From positions 62,001 through 126,000 of the forward strand of contig JAHQIW010003770.1 of assembly GCA_019055375.1 (NCBI GenBank): a stretch of DNA of 64,000 bases, read 5' to 3'. Made by a program: the position numbers and the translations under genes. Position 1 is the stretch's first letter; each line of letters starts with the position of its first letter. Shown here piece by piece: positions 10,263-19,484 of this stretch. The notes under the pieces are model-generated. The model made no database searches. It had not been told where the DNA came from and saw nothing but the letters and a program-made list of their open reading frames with translations. Origin of the DNA: Parelaphostrongylus tenuis. Lineage: Eukaryota; Nematoda; Chromadorea; Rhabditida; Metastrongylidae.

Positions 10263-10645
10263 AGGGTGTCTGAACATTTGCAGTGCCGCTTCGGTTTATA
10301 CTCGATTTCGTCTTCTTCATGAAATTTCGCGGAACACTGGTCGAGACTATTCTTCTCGCAATCTTGTAGGCAGCTGAGCTAAGGCGTTTACTTGATTGAC
10401 GGTTGAGGAATGTTAGGGGAAGGGATCTAGCCAGTGCATCGCATGTCACCTCGCTTTCGGGTATATTACACCACTAACCACTGTGCTACTCGGTCCTCCC
10501 GTTTCTGTATAAACATCAGAAACAGATATTCCACAGGCTGAGGGTTTTTCGATGCGTAGGAAGTTTCGTTCTTCTACAAACTGTAGTTGTTCTCTTGCTG
10601 GTATAAGCACTTTTGAGTTTACGCGGGACTTCGGCGGAGATTACT

Positions 10646-10922
10646 GATGGGCTGTGTACAGTGGTTACACATGCTCTGCGGCGCGAGCGTGGTTAAATAA
10701 TGGCTCGATCCCGCACTCTAACCTCACGAAGCTTTCCATCCCACCGAGGTCGTTGTTTTGGTTTCAAACTTGTCTGGGAGGGTAGCGGCACCGGTGTAAT
10801 AGATCCGTAGGCCACCGCGAATTTGTAGAGGCGAAATATGTATTCAGTCGTCTTTAACGATGTTTGATGAAATGAATGCATGATGCATTCCTTAGCGGTT
10901 GATCAACGCCGGGCATTATTTC
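10646..10922 (+). mobile_element. tRNA-derived SINE (family 1) in sti-1 intron 3
   Basis: Head with GGGCTGTGTACAGTGGTTACA (A box) and TAATGGCTCGATCCCGC (B box), then the family body with CATCCCACCGAGGTCG, GTAGGCCACCGCGAATTTG and the end TTGATCAACGCCGGGCATTA. It is almost identical to 58380-58658 in copy B, so it predates the duplication or was homogenised after it. Confidence 0.8.
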
Positions 10923-11861
10923 ATCAGGAAAACAAGCATAGAGTGTTGTAGGTTGAGACCGTCTGCAAATATCTATCACTGGATTGTGCTACGTCTTCCA
11001 CACCTAGACGCAGTGTACTTCCCACTGCTGAGTTTTTTTTACATGGAATAGGTAACAAGTAGCTAACTTTTTCTTCCACAGGACAATAGCCAGAGCTGGA
11101 AATGCGTATTCGAAGGCAGGGGACCTCAAAGAGGCTTTGAATTGGTACGAAAAGTCCGTATCAGAGTTTAGAGATACGGTGAGTATGAATAGATTTCCTC
11201 CACTTTGTGTAACAGTTTTTTACTTGTTCCGCTTTACTGATGTATATTATTGAATATTTTGGATTTCTTTGAAGGAGACGGTGAAGAAGGCGAAAGAATC
11301 GGAGAAAAAGATAAAAGAACGCGAGCGTGTTGCTTACATCAACCCAGAAATAGCTCAACAAGAGAAGAATTTAGGGAACGAGAAATTCAAGGTGATTTGG
11401 GTCGTGTGCTCACTCAACATAGTCTATGTACCTGAAAAATTTGGTTTCAGAATGGAGTTCATCCTGGTGCTATGAAACATTACAATGAAGCAGTCAAACG
11501 TGATCCAGATAACGCTGTACTCTACTCGAATCGTGCTGCTTGTTATACGAAACTCATGGAATTCCAACGTGCATTAGATGACTGTGAGAACTGTATCAAA
11601 CGTGATCCGAAATTTAGTGAGCTTCTTTCGACAGCTCCTCACTGACGTTCTCTTTTCATCTGTTCAAAACATGCAGAGAGATTTCTGATACTGTCACATA
11701 TCCCAAGACCGACTATCTATTAACCTCGGCATAGTTTGAATAAATAAATAGTTTCTTCTGTTTAGCCGTTTCCGAGGTGTTATTGATGTTATTTATTGAA
11801 TATCAGCGAAGCATACAACAATACAGTCAGTAATGCAGCTTGAATACACAATATTCGAGGT

Positions 11862-11896
11862 GGCTAACGTTTCGGCGGGTCGCCTTCGTCAGAGCC
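11862..11896 (-). ncRNA. Minimal hammerhead ribozyme of Penelope type (HHR8)
   Basis: Minus strand: GGCT (stem I), CTGACGA, stem II GGCG-ACC-CGCC, GAAAC, GTT (cleavage triplet), AGCC (stem I, 4 of 4 pairs). Stem III is only the self-complementary ACGT, so activity would require pairing of two copies, as reported for Penelope-element hammerheads. Core positions all match CUGANGA...GAAA. Cleavage is predicted on the 3' side of GUU. Confidence 0.82.
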
Positions 11897-12207
11897 TGGG
11901 AAGATCACATTGATCCACAATCCACTAAGCCAAAAACCTCCATAACCCTAGCAGAAAACGTTAGAGATGTGTTTTGGATCGCATAATAAAAGCTTCATTT
12001 TAAAACACTCACCGTTTTGATGTTTGGGTCTATCAATTATTAATTGAAGATCAGCCGCTTAAGGTCGGTGCATCAGTGGGCTGTGCCTAACTCGGACCGG
12101 AAAAATCAGCCTGAGGTATGGTTCGAGGTCACGCGTGATTACGAGACACTCCACTTTTCGGTTCATTTTCGGGCCTTTGTTATGTATCCAAAAGGTTTCT
12201 AATGTTT

Positions 12208-12447
12208 TTACGCGCAGATGTTCTTGATTCCTGTGCGAGAATCGTAAATTTGAAGCCGAACACTACTCCTGCATGTTTTTGTGAGCCGCATTTCGATATC
12301 CAGGATTCGTTGATCCTTCTTTGGCCGGCCGCATAGTTCGTGAAGTCGTTTTCGTCTGATGAAGTTAGGAACGACCCGGTGTTTTAAGCAGCGACGGAGG
12401 AAAATAATTGTCTGTCTAGCTAAGACGATCTTTTGTCTTAGTGACAA
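12208..12447 (-). pseudogene. Retroelement N-terminal coding remnant (Penelope-like?)
   Basis: A 79-aa open frame contains ARQTIIFLRRCLKHRVVP followed by NFIRRKRLHE, a basic FLxxCxxxxxxPxF..K pattern like the region before the reverse transcriptase in Penelope-like polyproteins. It has the same strand as the hammerhead in the same insert. No catalytic motif is present. The class assignment comes from pattern and context, not a search. Confidence 0.45.
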
Positions 12448-13172
12448 GACTTCTTTTACTAGTCGGTAATATTTGGCTGGAACAGACCGCAGTAAATCCC
12501 AAGACTGTCACATATAATTTCTAGCTAAGTGCTCATTTCAGTGATCCCCTTTCGTGGGTGGGGCGAGGGATATATTATGTGAGTAGTTGCTAGCATAGAC
12601 GTAGAGGTAGTGATGTCTCTCAGTACTAGCAAGGTGCTCTCAATCCAGCCCAGCAGATTTTCCATTCTTTCTCGGTCGACAAATTGCTAGCAGCGTTCTC
12701 TGAGAATCTTTGTTTGATCCACAAAGCTCAAAAGTGTTGTAATACGGCTACCGAGAGATTCCAGGGCAAATCGATTACGTCATCATGCAGCCAATTCGTA
12801 AAGATATACCCAGTAAAAGCCCTACCCTTACGCAAATGTGAAGTGCTTCGGGTGTTGGAATCCGTTCAGCATGTGTATTGTTCAGTCGTCTTGGAGGAAA
12901 ATGTATTATGAACTTATGACCTGTGCTAAGTATAGGTTCACACGAAAAATACGACATCTTCGAGTGCGGCGTAGCGCAGTCGTTAGTAGTGCAGTGTATC
13001 GGTAAGCAAGGCGTTACATCAATTTCTTATCTCAGCACTCTCTCCCAGTCAATCAGTGAACGCCCTAAAGAACGTTTCAGCTTGACAACCTTGACATTTC
13101 CAAGAAAAGTTGACTCGATAGTTATGCATAGTATTGGGAAGCCTAGTTTCTATCATTTAATGAGGACTGTGT

Positions 13173-13388
13173 TCAGTAATCCTCTAAGGGCCGTGTAGTT
13201 ACGGCCACTGCATCGCTGACTGGCAACTCTCGACGGTCTGCTCCCGTCCCCTGCATCTCTAGCCCCCCAGCGCGCTGCGTCTAACATTGGCACACTGGGA
13301 GTTAGAAATGCCTAGTTGGGGCAGACCGTCCACAAAAAACCAGTTAGAGATGCAGTGGCCGCGAGTCCACAGTCCCGGAAGGGATAAT
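13173..13388. mobile_element. Foldback element in sti-1 intron 6 (copy A)
   Basis: The ends GGCCACTGCATCGCTGACTGG and CCAGTTAGAGATGCAGTGGCC are reverse complements, as are GACGGTCTGCTCCC and GGGGCAGACCGTC. The centre carries the GCGTCTAACATTGGCACACTGGG motif shared with 2390-2650 and 4324-4477. It ends about 90 bp before the exon 7 acceptor. Copy B has the same insertion at 60434-60642, so it predates the duplication. Confidence 0.75.
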
Positions 13389-14188
13389 TATTCTCTTAGT
13401 TGGGCGATTACTTTGGGATGCATCACAAACACATGTTTGAGTCTGAGAAAGTTGTTATTCATATTCATGGCATTCTAGTCAAAGGATATATCCGAAAGGG
13501 AGCAGTACTGACTGCCATGCGTGAGTGGACAAAAGCGAAGCGTGCATACGAGGACGCTCTGACAATAGATCCCTCCAACGTTGAGGCGATTGAAGGACTG
13601 CGCAACTGTTTCCGTAGTAACGACGAGGATCCAGAAAAGGTTTTCAGATAGATGAGATATTAATGAACGTCATAAATGCTGCCTTTCATGACGCGTATTC
13701 CAGGCTCGTGAGCGAGCGTTGGAAGACCCTGAAGTGCAAGCCATTCTACGTGATCCTGGTATGCGGCTCTTACTGGAACAAATGAGTCAGGTTAGTATGG
13801 AGTAGACGATTTAGGTTTGATTATTAGGATGATGCTTTACATACTCCAAGATGTTTTAAGGATCCTGGGGCAGTTAGAGAACACCTTCAAATTCCTGACA
13901 TTGCCGCCAAACTTCTGAAGCTACGTGAAGCTGGTATAATCCAGATGAGGTAAACTGCGTGATACTTGCGTAAGACCATTCAAATTCTTTCCGAACATCT
14001 CATGATTCATGCCTCGGTGTAGATTGTTATCAGATGAATTCACAATGTGTCCACATCACTTAAGCTTTGTTGCGTTCTCGAGACATTCTGTCACTACGGT
14101 ACTACCATTGATGGTCATCAGCTTTTTTGACCCGATCTATTTGGAGACTGGTTTTTATCGTGTCGCTCTTTTTGTTTATCTGCTACAC

Positions 14189-14194
14189 AATAAA
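14189..14194 (+). terminator. Poly(A) signal of sti-1 copy A
   Basis: Canonical AATAAA about 235 bp after the stop codon, followed by TTCGTAATAAT. It is conserved at the same position in copy B (61445-61450), which supports its assignment as the 3' end signal. Confidence 0.65.
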
Positions 14195-15049
14195 TATTCG
14201 TAATAATCGCTTTATGGTTGTGATATTGGTTATTTATCAGATTCAAATACAACATAATGCGATACTAAGTATCCAAAACAAGGCATCAGGACACTACAGT
14301 CGATGATAGAGAATGTGGAGTACCAGACTTGGGTACTCTTTTCGATCATCCGTAATTGAATATTCATTTGTCCTCGGATAACCGAAGGAACCCAGGTTTA
14401 TATTCCGGCAGCAGGCGCAACAATTGTGTTTGGGTCGAGGAGAGTAAACCTGTAGATGTGACACATAGTAAGGGATAAGAGGCTCTCGGTCGGCACATCA
14501 GCAAAGCGGTAGTGTTATGAGCGCAGTAGGAGGTCTAGTTCCCTCCGCTCCTTTTGACCCTTTGGAGACAGCAGTTGAAATTGCTGCGCACTACTTCCGC
14601 TGTTTTACTGGGTTTTTGTTCCCTTCGTTCCGGAAAAACTCAGGTTCCTCTTACTATTGTGATACTCCATGACTTTGTGCACACCTTTCCATTATGCTTT
14701 CACAACAAAATGGGAAACCGCGCTGATTAGCCAACGGTTTAGTTCCCTTATTGAAAAGTAAGGATATTTAGAACACGTGGTCGCTTTTTTCTAACTAAAA
14801 TTGCCTTTGAAGGAGCCTTCTTAGTTATGTTCTATGTTTTTAGTGATAATATCGTACCCAAAAGGTCTAAAGTTCCCTCTAGCGATATAAGAGTTGCGCT
14901 GTGAAGTTCAAACTTGCCATACCTTGAGTGCGAAACGTCGTCTCCGCCTCGTTCCTGCAGAGCACTAAGAATGCTTTTCTAAACGGAAGGAGAAGAGGAA
15001 CGATTTTTCTGAATTAAGTGATCGAAGCCGATTTTTTCTGCCGTATCTG

Positions 15050-15290
15050 GTTATTCAGCTCTGTTGAAGGTGCTCTGGAGCATACACTTCTCTGTTGAAC
15101 GATCAATGTTTTGATCTCGCCCAAAGTCTCACAGAACCTTTCTTCCCTCCGGGGTGGGTGTGAAATCATTTTTGGAAAGGATAGCAGCACTAGTTTGATA
15201 CATCGGTGAGCCACCCGCACGTCATCGTAAGGGCGAAAATGTATTGAATCACCTTAAAGAAGCTAAAAATATAGAAGAATGCATGGTGTT
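15050..15290 (+). mobile_element. SINE family 1, decayed head (block Q, copy A)
   Basis: The A box region is degraded (TTGAAGGTGCTCTGGAGC), B-box-like TTTTGATCTCGCCC remains, followed by the body GGTGAGCCACCCGCACGTC and GAATGCATGG. The same element is in every block Q copy (22708-22963, 33103-33356, 62284-62540). Confidence 0.65.
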
Positions 15291-16538
15291 TTTCTGAAAC
15301 ATTTGCCACGCCATAAGATCCATCTTCTCTATTTAACTTTTTATCCTAACACGTAAATACTTGTTGGAATTTATATGTTAGATGGCGACAAATTTGTGAA
15401 ATAATCTCATTCACCGCCTAGGAATTTTTCAAAATCCCAAAAATCTAATAATTGCTATCTGAGCCAATTTGTCACAGTTGGCTCAGATAGCAATTATGAG
15501 ATATGTTGAAATTTGTGCGTGGTCACAAGAAAACACTCGAAAAGAACGGTATAATATATGTCCACAACATAAGCACAATGTTGGAATCATTGGAATCCAC
15601 AACATCGAATGATTATTAATGGTCTAGAAAAAGAGCTCTGTCGTGCAATGATTGAAGCACAGATCTTTCCTTTCTCCTTCAGCGATGCCAAAAGAGCTTT
15701 TTTAGAAGCAAACACATTTTTGATTTCTCCTAAATTTGTGCTACCGAATGAATATTAGCACTCTAAAGAAGGAGCTTTGTCTGGCAAAATTCAAGCAAGA
15801 TAAGAAATAGACACTTACTCGTGGGAAAATAATTTTATTTTGGATTTTAGAGCGCTATAAAGGGTGTTTTTGGTAAAGCGACCACGTAGAGCTTTAGCCA
15901 GAGATTGAAGCTTTCAGATGACTACTATCCAGCGAATGAGATTGTTTTACATATTTGTCGGCTACGAAAATATGAGTACCTACTTGTTTTCTACAGCGAG
16001 CTCGTCAACCTCTTCCATAAGAGCGGGAGAAGCTTGCTTCTCGAATTTGATCACTGCATACTTCTCAGTGCACTTCTCAGCTGCTTAATTAAAGGCTATT
16101 TTCCAGTTCTAATGCGTCGAGAAGAAGGTGCACTCAAGTTTGGCCCGGAAGCAAGTAGTCTAATCTCTAGATCTTCCGGCACCTTCAGAACGGATAAAGT
16201 CACTTTAGTGAGCATTTAACGGCCTATGCGCAACCTTGGAAGACCCCACTTTACATCAAAACTAACCGACAAAGGATTACTCTACTGAGGAGATCTGTGA
16301 ACTGATCAAAACTACGTTCATAACCACTGCATTTGAAAGCTAGAAGTTCGCACATTTGATAAGTCACGGTCCTTCTTCTTTCATAATACGCTGACTTCTG
16401 TATCGTAAACCTTTATAATTCATTGGATATCATCCTAAATTTTTCAGTTAAATCGTTTTGCTCGTTATTCTGGATTAATTATTTGGTTTTATGTACGAAT
16501 ATAGTTAGAAACCTTTTCATCTCAGACTGTAGAATTTT

Positions 16539-16606
16539 CAAATGTTATCTACAATATATAAACCTGTTTGCAATGCGACGCTATGTCAGCGACGTACATA
16601 TATATA
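16539..16606 (-). promoter_or_regulatory. Promoter-like module P, block Q copy A
   Basis: Minus strand: TATATATGTACGTCGCTGAC, then CGTCGCAT, then GGTTTATATATTGTAGATAACATTTG. The same order of a TATA box, GTCGC box and TTATAYATTG-GATAAC box recurs at 17907, 22012, 24805, 31193, 33982, 40095, 43819 and 63774. The TATA-like sequence and a possible start region about 30 bp downstream suggest an RNA polymerase II core promoter of a repeat family; this is inference. Confidence 0.5.
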
Positions 16607-17754
16607 ACGCTACGCAATGATGTGTTCGCACATCATAAAGCTCACTTTATGTCGCGGGTCACAAAAGTATCTGAGCGAATCGGAGGCGTGTTGCCTCACA
16701 TCGCTTGTGTTCACTGAGGTCGCTTACGCTCGATTAGGACAATTCAGTGCCCACAGATGACTGAGAGAGTTGGTGAAAGCACAGTTTTTGAACAAATCAA
16801 CACACTTGAATCGGAGGTGAGTGAAGTTCTGGATCTATCTCAGTGTGGGAGTTTGAAACGACTGCTTAACTAGTAACCTTCCAGCCGTCCTCGGCCGTCC
16901 AGCTCGAATGAGTCGCCGTAGCTTCAGCACTCTGCTCCACTCTGTATGAGGACGAGAGGCCTTTTCGTCAAACCACGTTATCAACACTTTTATATTCTAA
17001 GTCCTATAAACACGAATGGATTCCCAATATGTAAGATTATGGCTTTCTGAAAGGAGTATCTAAACTGCTCGATCTTTCGTCGATCCGAATGATGCTTTGC
17101 ACAAGAAGAGGGTAGCTAAAGGGACAACGACTGTCATAAAGCCTTTCTATTGCTTCATGATCAAGGGAAAGCTTTAATTATTGTTTACTGATCGGCGCTG
17201 TAGTGCGCGCATCTGTGTTATAGTTTTGTAATTTGCTCCGCATAAGAGGAAGTGGATAATTGTTTTTAGTTGTTGAAAGAATAGTCAGAGTAAACGAATA
17301 TCTCCCGAACAAAACCGATAATGGGTTAAATCCTATCGTTGAATGTCCAAGTTGATTTATGCGGTCGCTTCTACGAAGCAAAGTGTTACGGAAAGCCAAG
17401 TGGTAGGAAGTGCAAGCTTCATACCTTTTCTCACCCTTCACGCCCAAATAAAGCGCCCGTGAAGACATGACGGTATAGACTTCAAGTGTAGGTCAGTAGA
17501 CATACATGGAAATCGAAAACATCTATCCGAAACTTTTGGAGCGAATATATTTCAAGAATCTGTAAATCAAGCAAGTGGAGGGTGTTTAGTGATTACGCAT
17601 GGCCTTGCGTCTGGCTAAAAAGCTGACTTGTTCTGGCCTGAGCCAGACTCAATCCTGACAATCCATGCAAAAGATGGTGGACTGGTCTCCAACGATTTAC
17701 TCAAAGACTTATAGAAGAGGAAAAAGCTAAGTGTTCAGATGAAGCGGTGTACTA

Positions 17755-18798
17755 TTCCAGCAAATAATAAGCGCCAACTTGTCGGAATCAAACATAAAGG
17801 GTATCAGTGGACACGAACGGAGTGAAAACGGTGGAGTGCGTAAGCCCTTTAGTTAGCGCCTAAAGAAAATGGGGTAAGGATGTCCGAGCACTTCCCGACG
17901 ACGATGTATATAAGAAGGTTGCCTGACTTGCATCCTATCCCATACGATTTATATGATTTGGATAACATTTGAAAATTCTAAAGCTGAACTAGCTTTCTCA
18001 CTATTTTCTAAAATTAATTAACTAATCAAAGATAATAAGCAGACTGTAATACCTTTCCTCTCGAGTATGTCGCCGAGTAATTTATCACACTACGGCAAGT
18101 GTTAATATTTCGGCGTCGCTGTATTGGCTATTCAGTAGTGGGCTTCGGATTAGTCTTTAGCGCCTAAAGTTACTAACTCGAAGTGGAATACTTGATTCTG
18201 CACGAGTTTTGCCACTGCAATTATGACAGATCAGTTTAAGCAAGCTAGTGCTTTATGGTTGAGCGAGTAAATACGAAGTTGTACGGTTAATTGGAATACT
18301 GGAAGAAACGGAACCAGCCTGCACGAGATTAGCGGACCATAGTCCAAAGAAAATGGGCTTCTTCTGCCATTGCACGTTTATAACTCACTTCTAAATGGGC
18401 CGATAACAAACAGTCTCTTTAAACGAAAACAGAAGCCGTATCGCCAATAAAAAACGTGAGCACAAAGAAGCGCTGGAAAACAATCGATGCTAAGAAGCAT
18501 AAAAAGTTGCAGATTAGACACCAAGACGAAAATGCAACAAGGGAGCTTTTGCCATGTTTACTTGAAGGCGATTTTATCGTGTCTAAGTATGGCTTACAGT
18601 AAAAGTTCGGCTTGTACCATGTTCACTTAGAAGCAAGTTATCGTGTCTAAGAAAGTACATACAATATGTCTTCATGTCAAAGCATAAACAAATTGTAATA
18701 AAATCCAGTTGAAAATAGCAACAACCACAGGAAACAGTTAGTGGAGAAAATGCACAATAATAAAGAAATATTTTTTAATTCCCAAGTAGTTACTATCG
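17755..18798 (+). repeat. Repeat E1, copy 1
   Basis: Starts ATAATAAGCGCCAACTTGTCGG and ends near AATAATAAAGAAATATTTT. It is a direct copy of 24655-25693 and an inverted copy of 30370-31408. It has an upstream half, the TATA module at 17907-17970, and about 830 bp downstream without a long ORF. Its upstream half is homologous to the region upstream of module P in block Q, so both derive from one ancestral unit. Confidence 0.75.
17907..17970 (+). promoter_or_regulatory. Promoter-like module P, E1 copy 1
   Basis: TATATAAGAAGGTTGCCTGAC, then CATCCTATCCCATACG, then ATTTGGATAACATTTG. It differs from the module in E1 copy 2 at several bases but keeps box spacing. Confidence 0.5.
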
Positions 18799-18854
18799 TT
18801 GGTTCCCCTATGTAGGAGATTTATCTTGTGTAGCTGACTGAACCGAAAGGCACC

Positions 18855-18905
18855 GTGAAACTGACGAGGCTGTTATGCCGAACCACGCGTCTTGCATTGT
18901 ATAAG
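18855..18905 (+). ncRNA. Degenerate hammerhead (HHR6)
   Basis: CTGACGA at 18861, stem II GGC/GCC, then GAAC where GAAA is required, then GTC. The outer stem I helix GGCAC/GTGCC is still present (18849 and 18905). The A15.1 change should disable cleavage. Confidence 0.55.
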
Positions 18906-19071
18906 TGCCCATAATAAACCACATGAAAGGATCAAAATACATTGTCAGAATGTTGAACGTGATACATATCTTGAGCTCTCCATGAGGTCTGTTATAGCCC
19001 TTATATGGTGCTAGACTCCTTTAAATGTAAAGCGTACATCCTCTTGCAAGGAACCGGCTGAACCGAAAGGC

Positions 19072-19104
19072 ACCGTACTGCTGATGAAACACGTGTTTAG
19101 GCCT
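19072..19104 (+). ncRNA. Hammerhead with stem II deleted (HHR7)
   Basis: CTGATGA runs directly into AAC-ACGTGTTTAGG, so stem II and the first core bases after it are missing. It has the same 5' flank (CCGAAAGGCACCGT) as HHR6. It cannot be active. Confidence 0.5.
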
Positions 19105-19484
19105 TAACAAACCCATGAAATGCTCAAAATATTTTATCAGATTTTACATTGTTTTCAGCAGGGTCTTTACATAGTCATACGTAAAGGTGTCAAAACATAT
19201 TGTCAGAAGGTACTGTTCATGTGCTTACAGGCGTCAATATGGCCAGCTGACAACTCAGGCAATTCTTTCTGGACATGTATCATCAGGTCATGGTGTGTTC
19301 GTGGCTCAGAGCACACTTGCGCCAAGACATGGGCACTATTACGATAACAGTTTGCTAACATGATAACATGTTTGAGCACGTTATGAGTTCTGGTACGGCC
19401 CTTATACAGTACCAGAGAGGTGCTTATTTCGCCCTTCCAGCCTTCTCAGCAGTGCGATCTCTTTGGTTCGGCCGATTCTGATTA

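Larger units (their letters stand above)
11701..12514 (-). mobile_element. Penelope-like element fragment inserted in sti-1 intron 6 (copy A only)
   Basis: Absent from copy B, where the flanks are contiguous. It is bounded by a direct repeat CTGTCACATA (11691-11700 and 12505-12514) that copy B has once, so it looks like a 10-11 bp target site duplication. On the minus strand it carries a coding remnant (12208-12447) and downstream a complete hammerhead (11862-11896). Hammerheads are known in the terminal repeats of Penelope-like retroelements, and the combination supports that class. No reverse transcriptase core or GIY-YIG domain remains. Confidence 0.65.
9613..13953 (+). pseudogene. sti-1: sti-1 (STI1/HOP cochaperone) copy A, disrupted
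   Basis: Eight exons are visible: 9613-9739, 9840-9942, 11082-11178, 11275-11391, 11451-11616, 13479-13639, 13704-13790 and 13861-13953 (TAA). STI1 bridges Hsp70 and Hsp90 in the cytosol through TPR carboxylate clamps. Exons 2-5 give a TPR2A-like block ([26 protein letters not shown]), exons 5-8 a TPR2B-like block ([28 protein letters not shown]) and exons 8-9 a DP domain ending GIIQMR. Without lesions the frame would be about 323 codons, the short nematode form without TPR1. Two lesions disable it. The exon 1 start codon is gone (AACTGCAACTGCACAAGACCAG where copy B has its ATG exon), and codon 41 of exon 2 is TAA at 9733-9735, where copy B has AAA. Exons 3-9 are open. Several residues depart from the conserved STI1 sequence here but not in copy B, for example RDT for RDP and LQIPD for LQNPD, which suggests relaxed selection. 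Confidence 0.93.
1..16768 (+). repeat. Segmental duplication, copy A
   Basis: This whole stretch is colinear with 49587-64000 in the same orientation; base 1 matches base 49587. It contains a 31-bp minisatellite, hammerhead elements, an orphan first exon, sti-1 copy A and block Q. It is about 2.4 kb longer than the matching part of copy B, mainly because of inserts near 7275-7840, 8057-9510 and 11701-12514. Divergence is patchy: the upstream part differs often, while about 10060-11620 and 16150-16770 are almost identical to copy B. The left edge of the duplication is outside the window. Confidence 0.93.
14220..17755 (+). repeat. Block Q, copy A
   Basis: A repeat block of about 3.5 kb starting just after the sti-1 poly(A) signal. 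Members are here, in the right palindrome arm (32360-35400), inverted in the left arm (20660-23700) and in copy B (61490 to the window end). Landmarks in order are ATCCAAAACAAGGCATCAGG, a SINE at 15050-15290, the promoter-like module at 16539-16606 on the minus strand, and CACGAATGGATTCCCAATATG. It contains only short, unconserved open frames. It is probably a compound of decayed mobile elements. Confidence 0.7.
18800..19484 (+). mobile_element. Cluster of decayed hammerhead-bearing elements
   Basis: At least two plus-strand element heads (ACCGAAAGGCACCGT near 18842 and 19062), one degenerate and one internally deleted hammerhead, and minus-strand tails near 18985 and 19384 (CATAACAGAC-type) are interleaved. 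The stretch ends at the outer palindrome boundary, 19484/19485. The 75-aa open frame at 19120-19347 has no recognisable feature. Confidence 0.5.

Noticed and set aside
12963..13020. Additional tRNA-like head (GTAGCGCAGTCGTTAGTAG), also at 59920
   Set aside because: Only an A-box-like half is visible and no B box at the right spacing; too weak to call a SINE.
18085..18135. Hammerhead-like string in E1 (ATATTTCGGCGTCGC..)
   Set aside because: On the minus strand the core would be CTGAACA with G8 replaced and no convincing cleavage triplet or stem I; the copy at 24995-25045 is no better.
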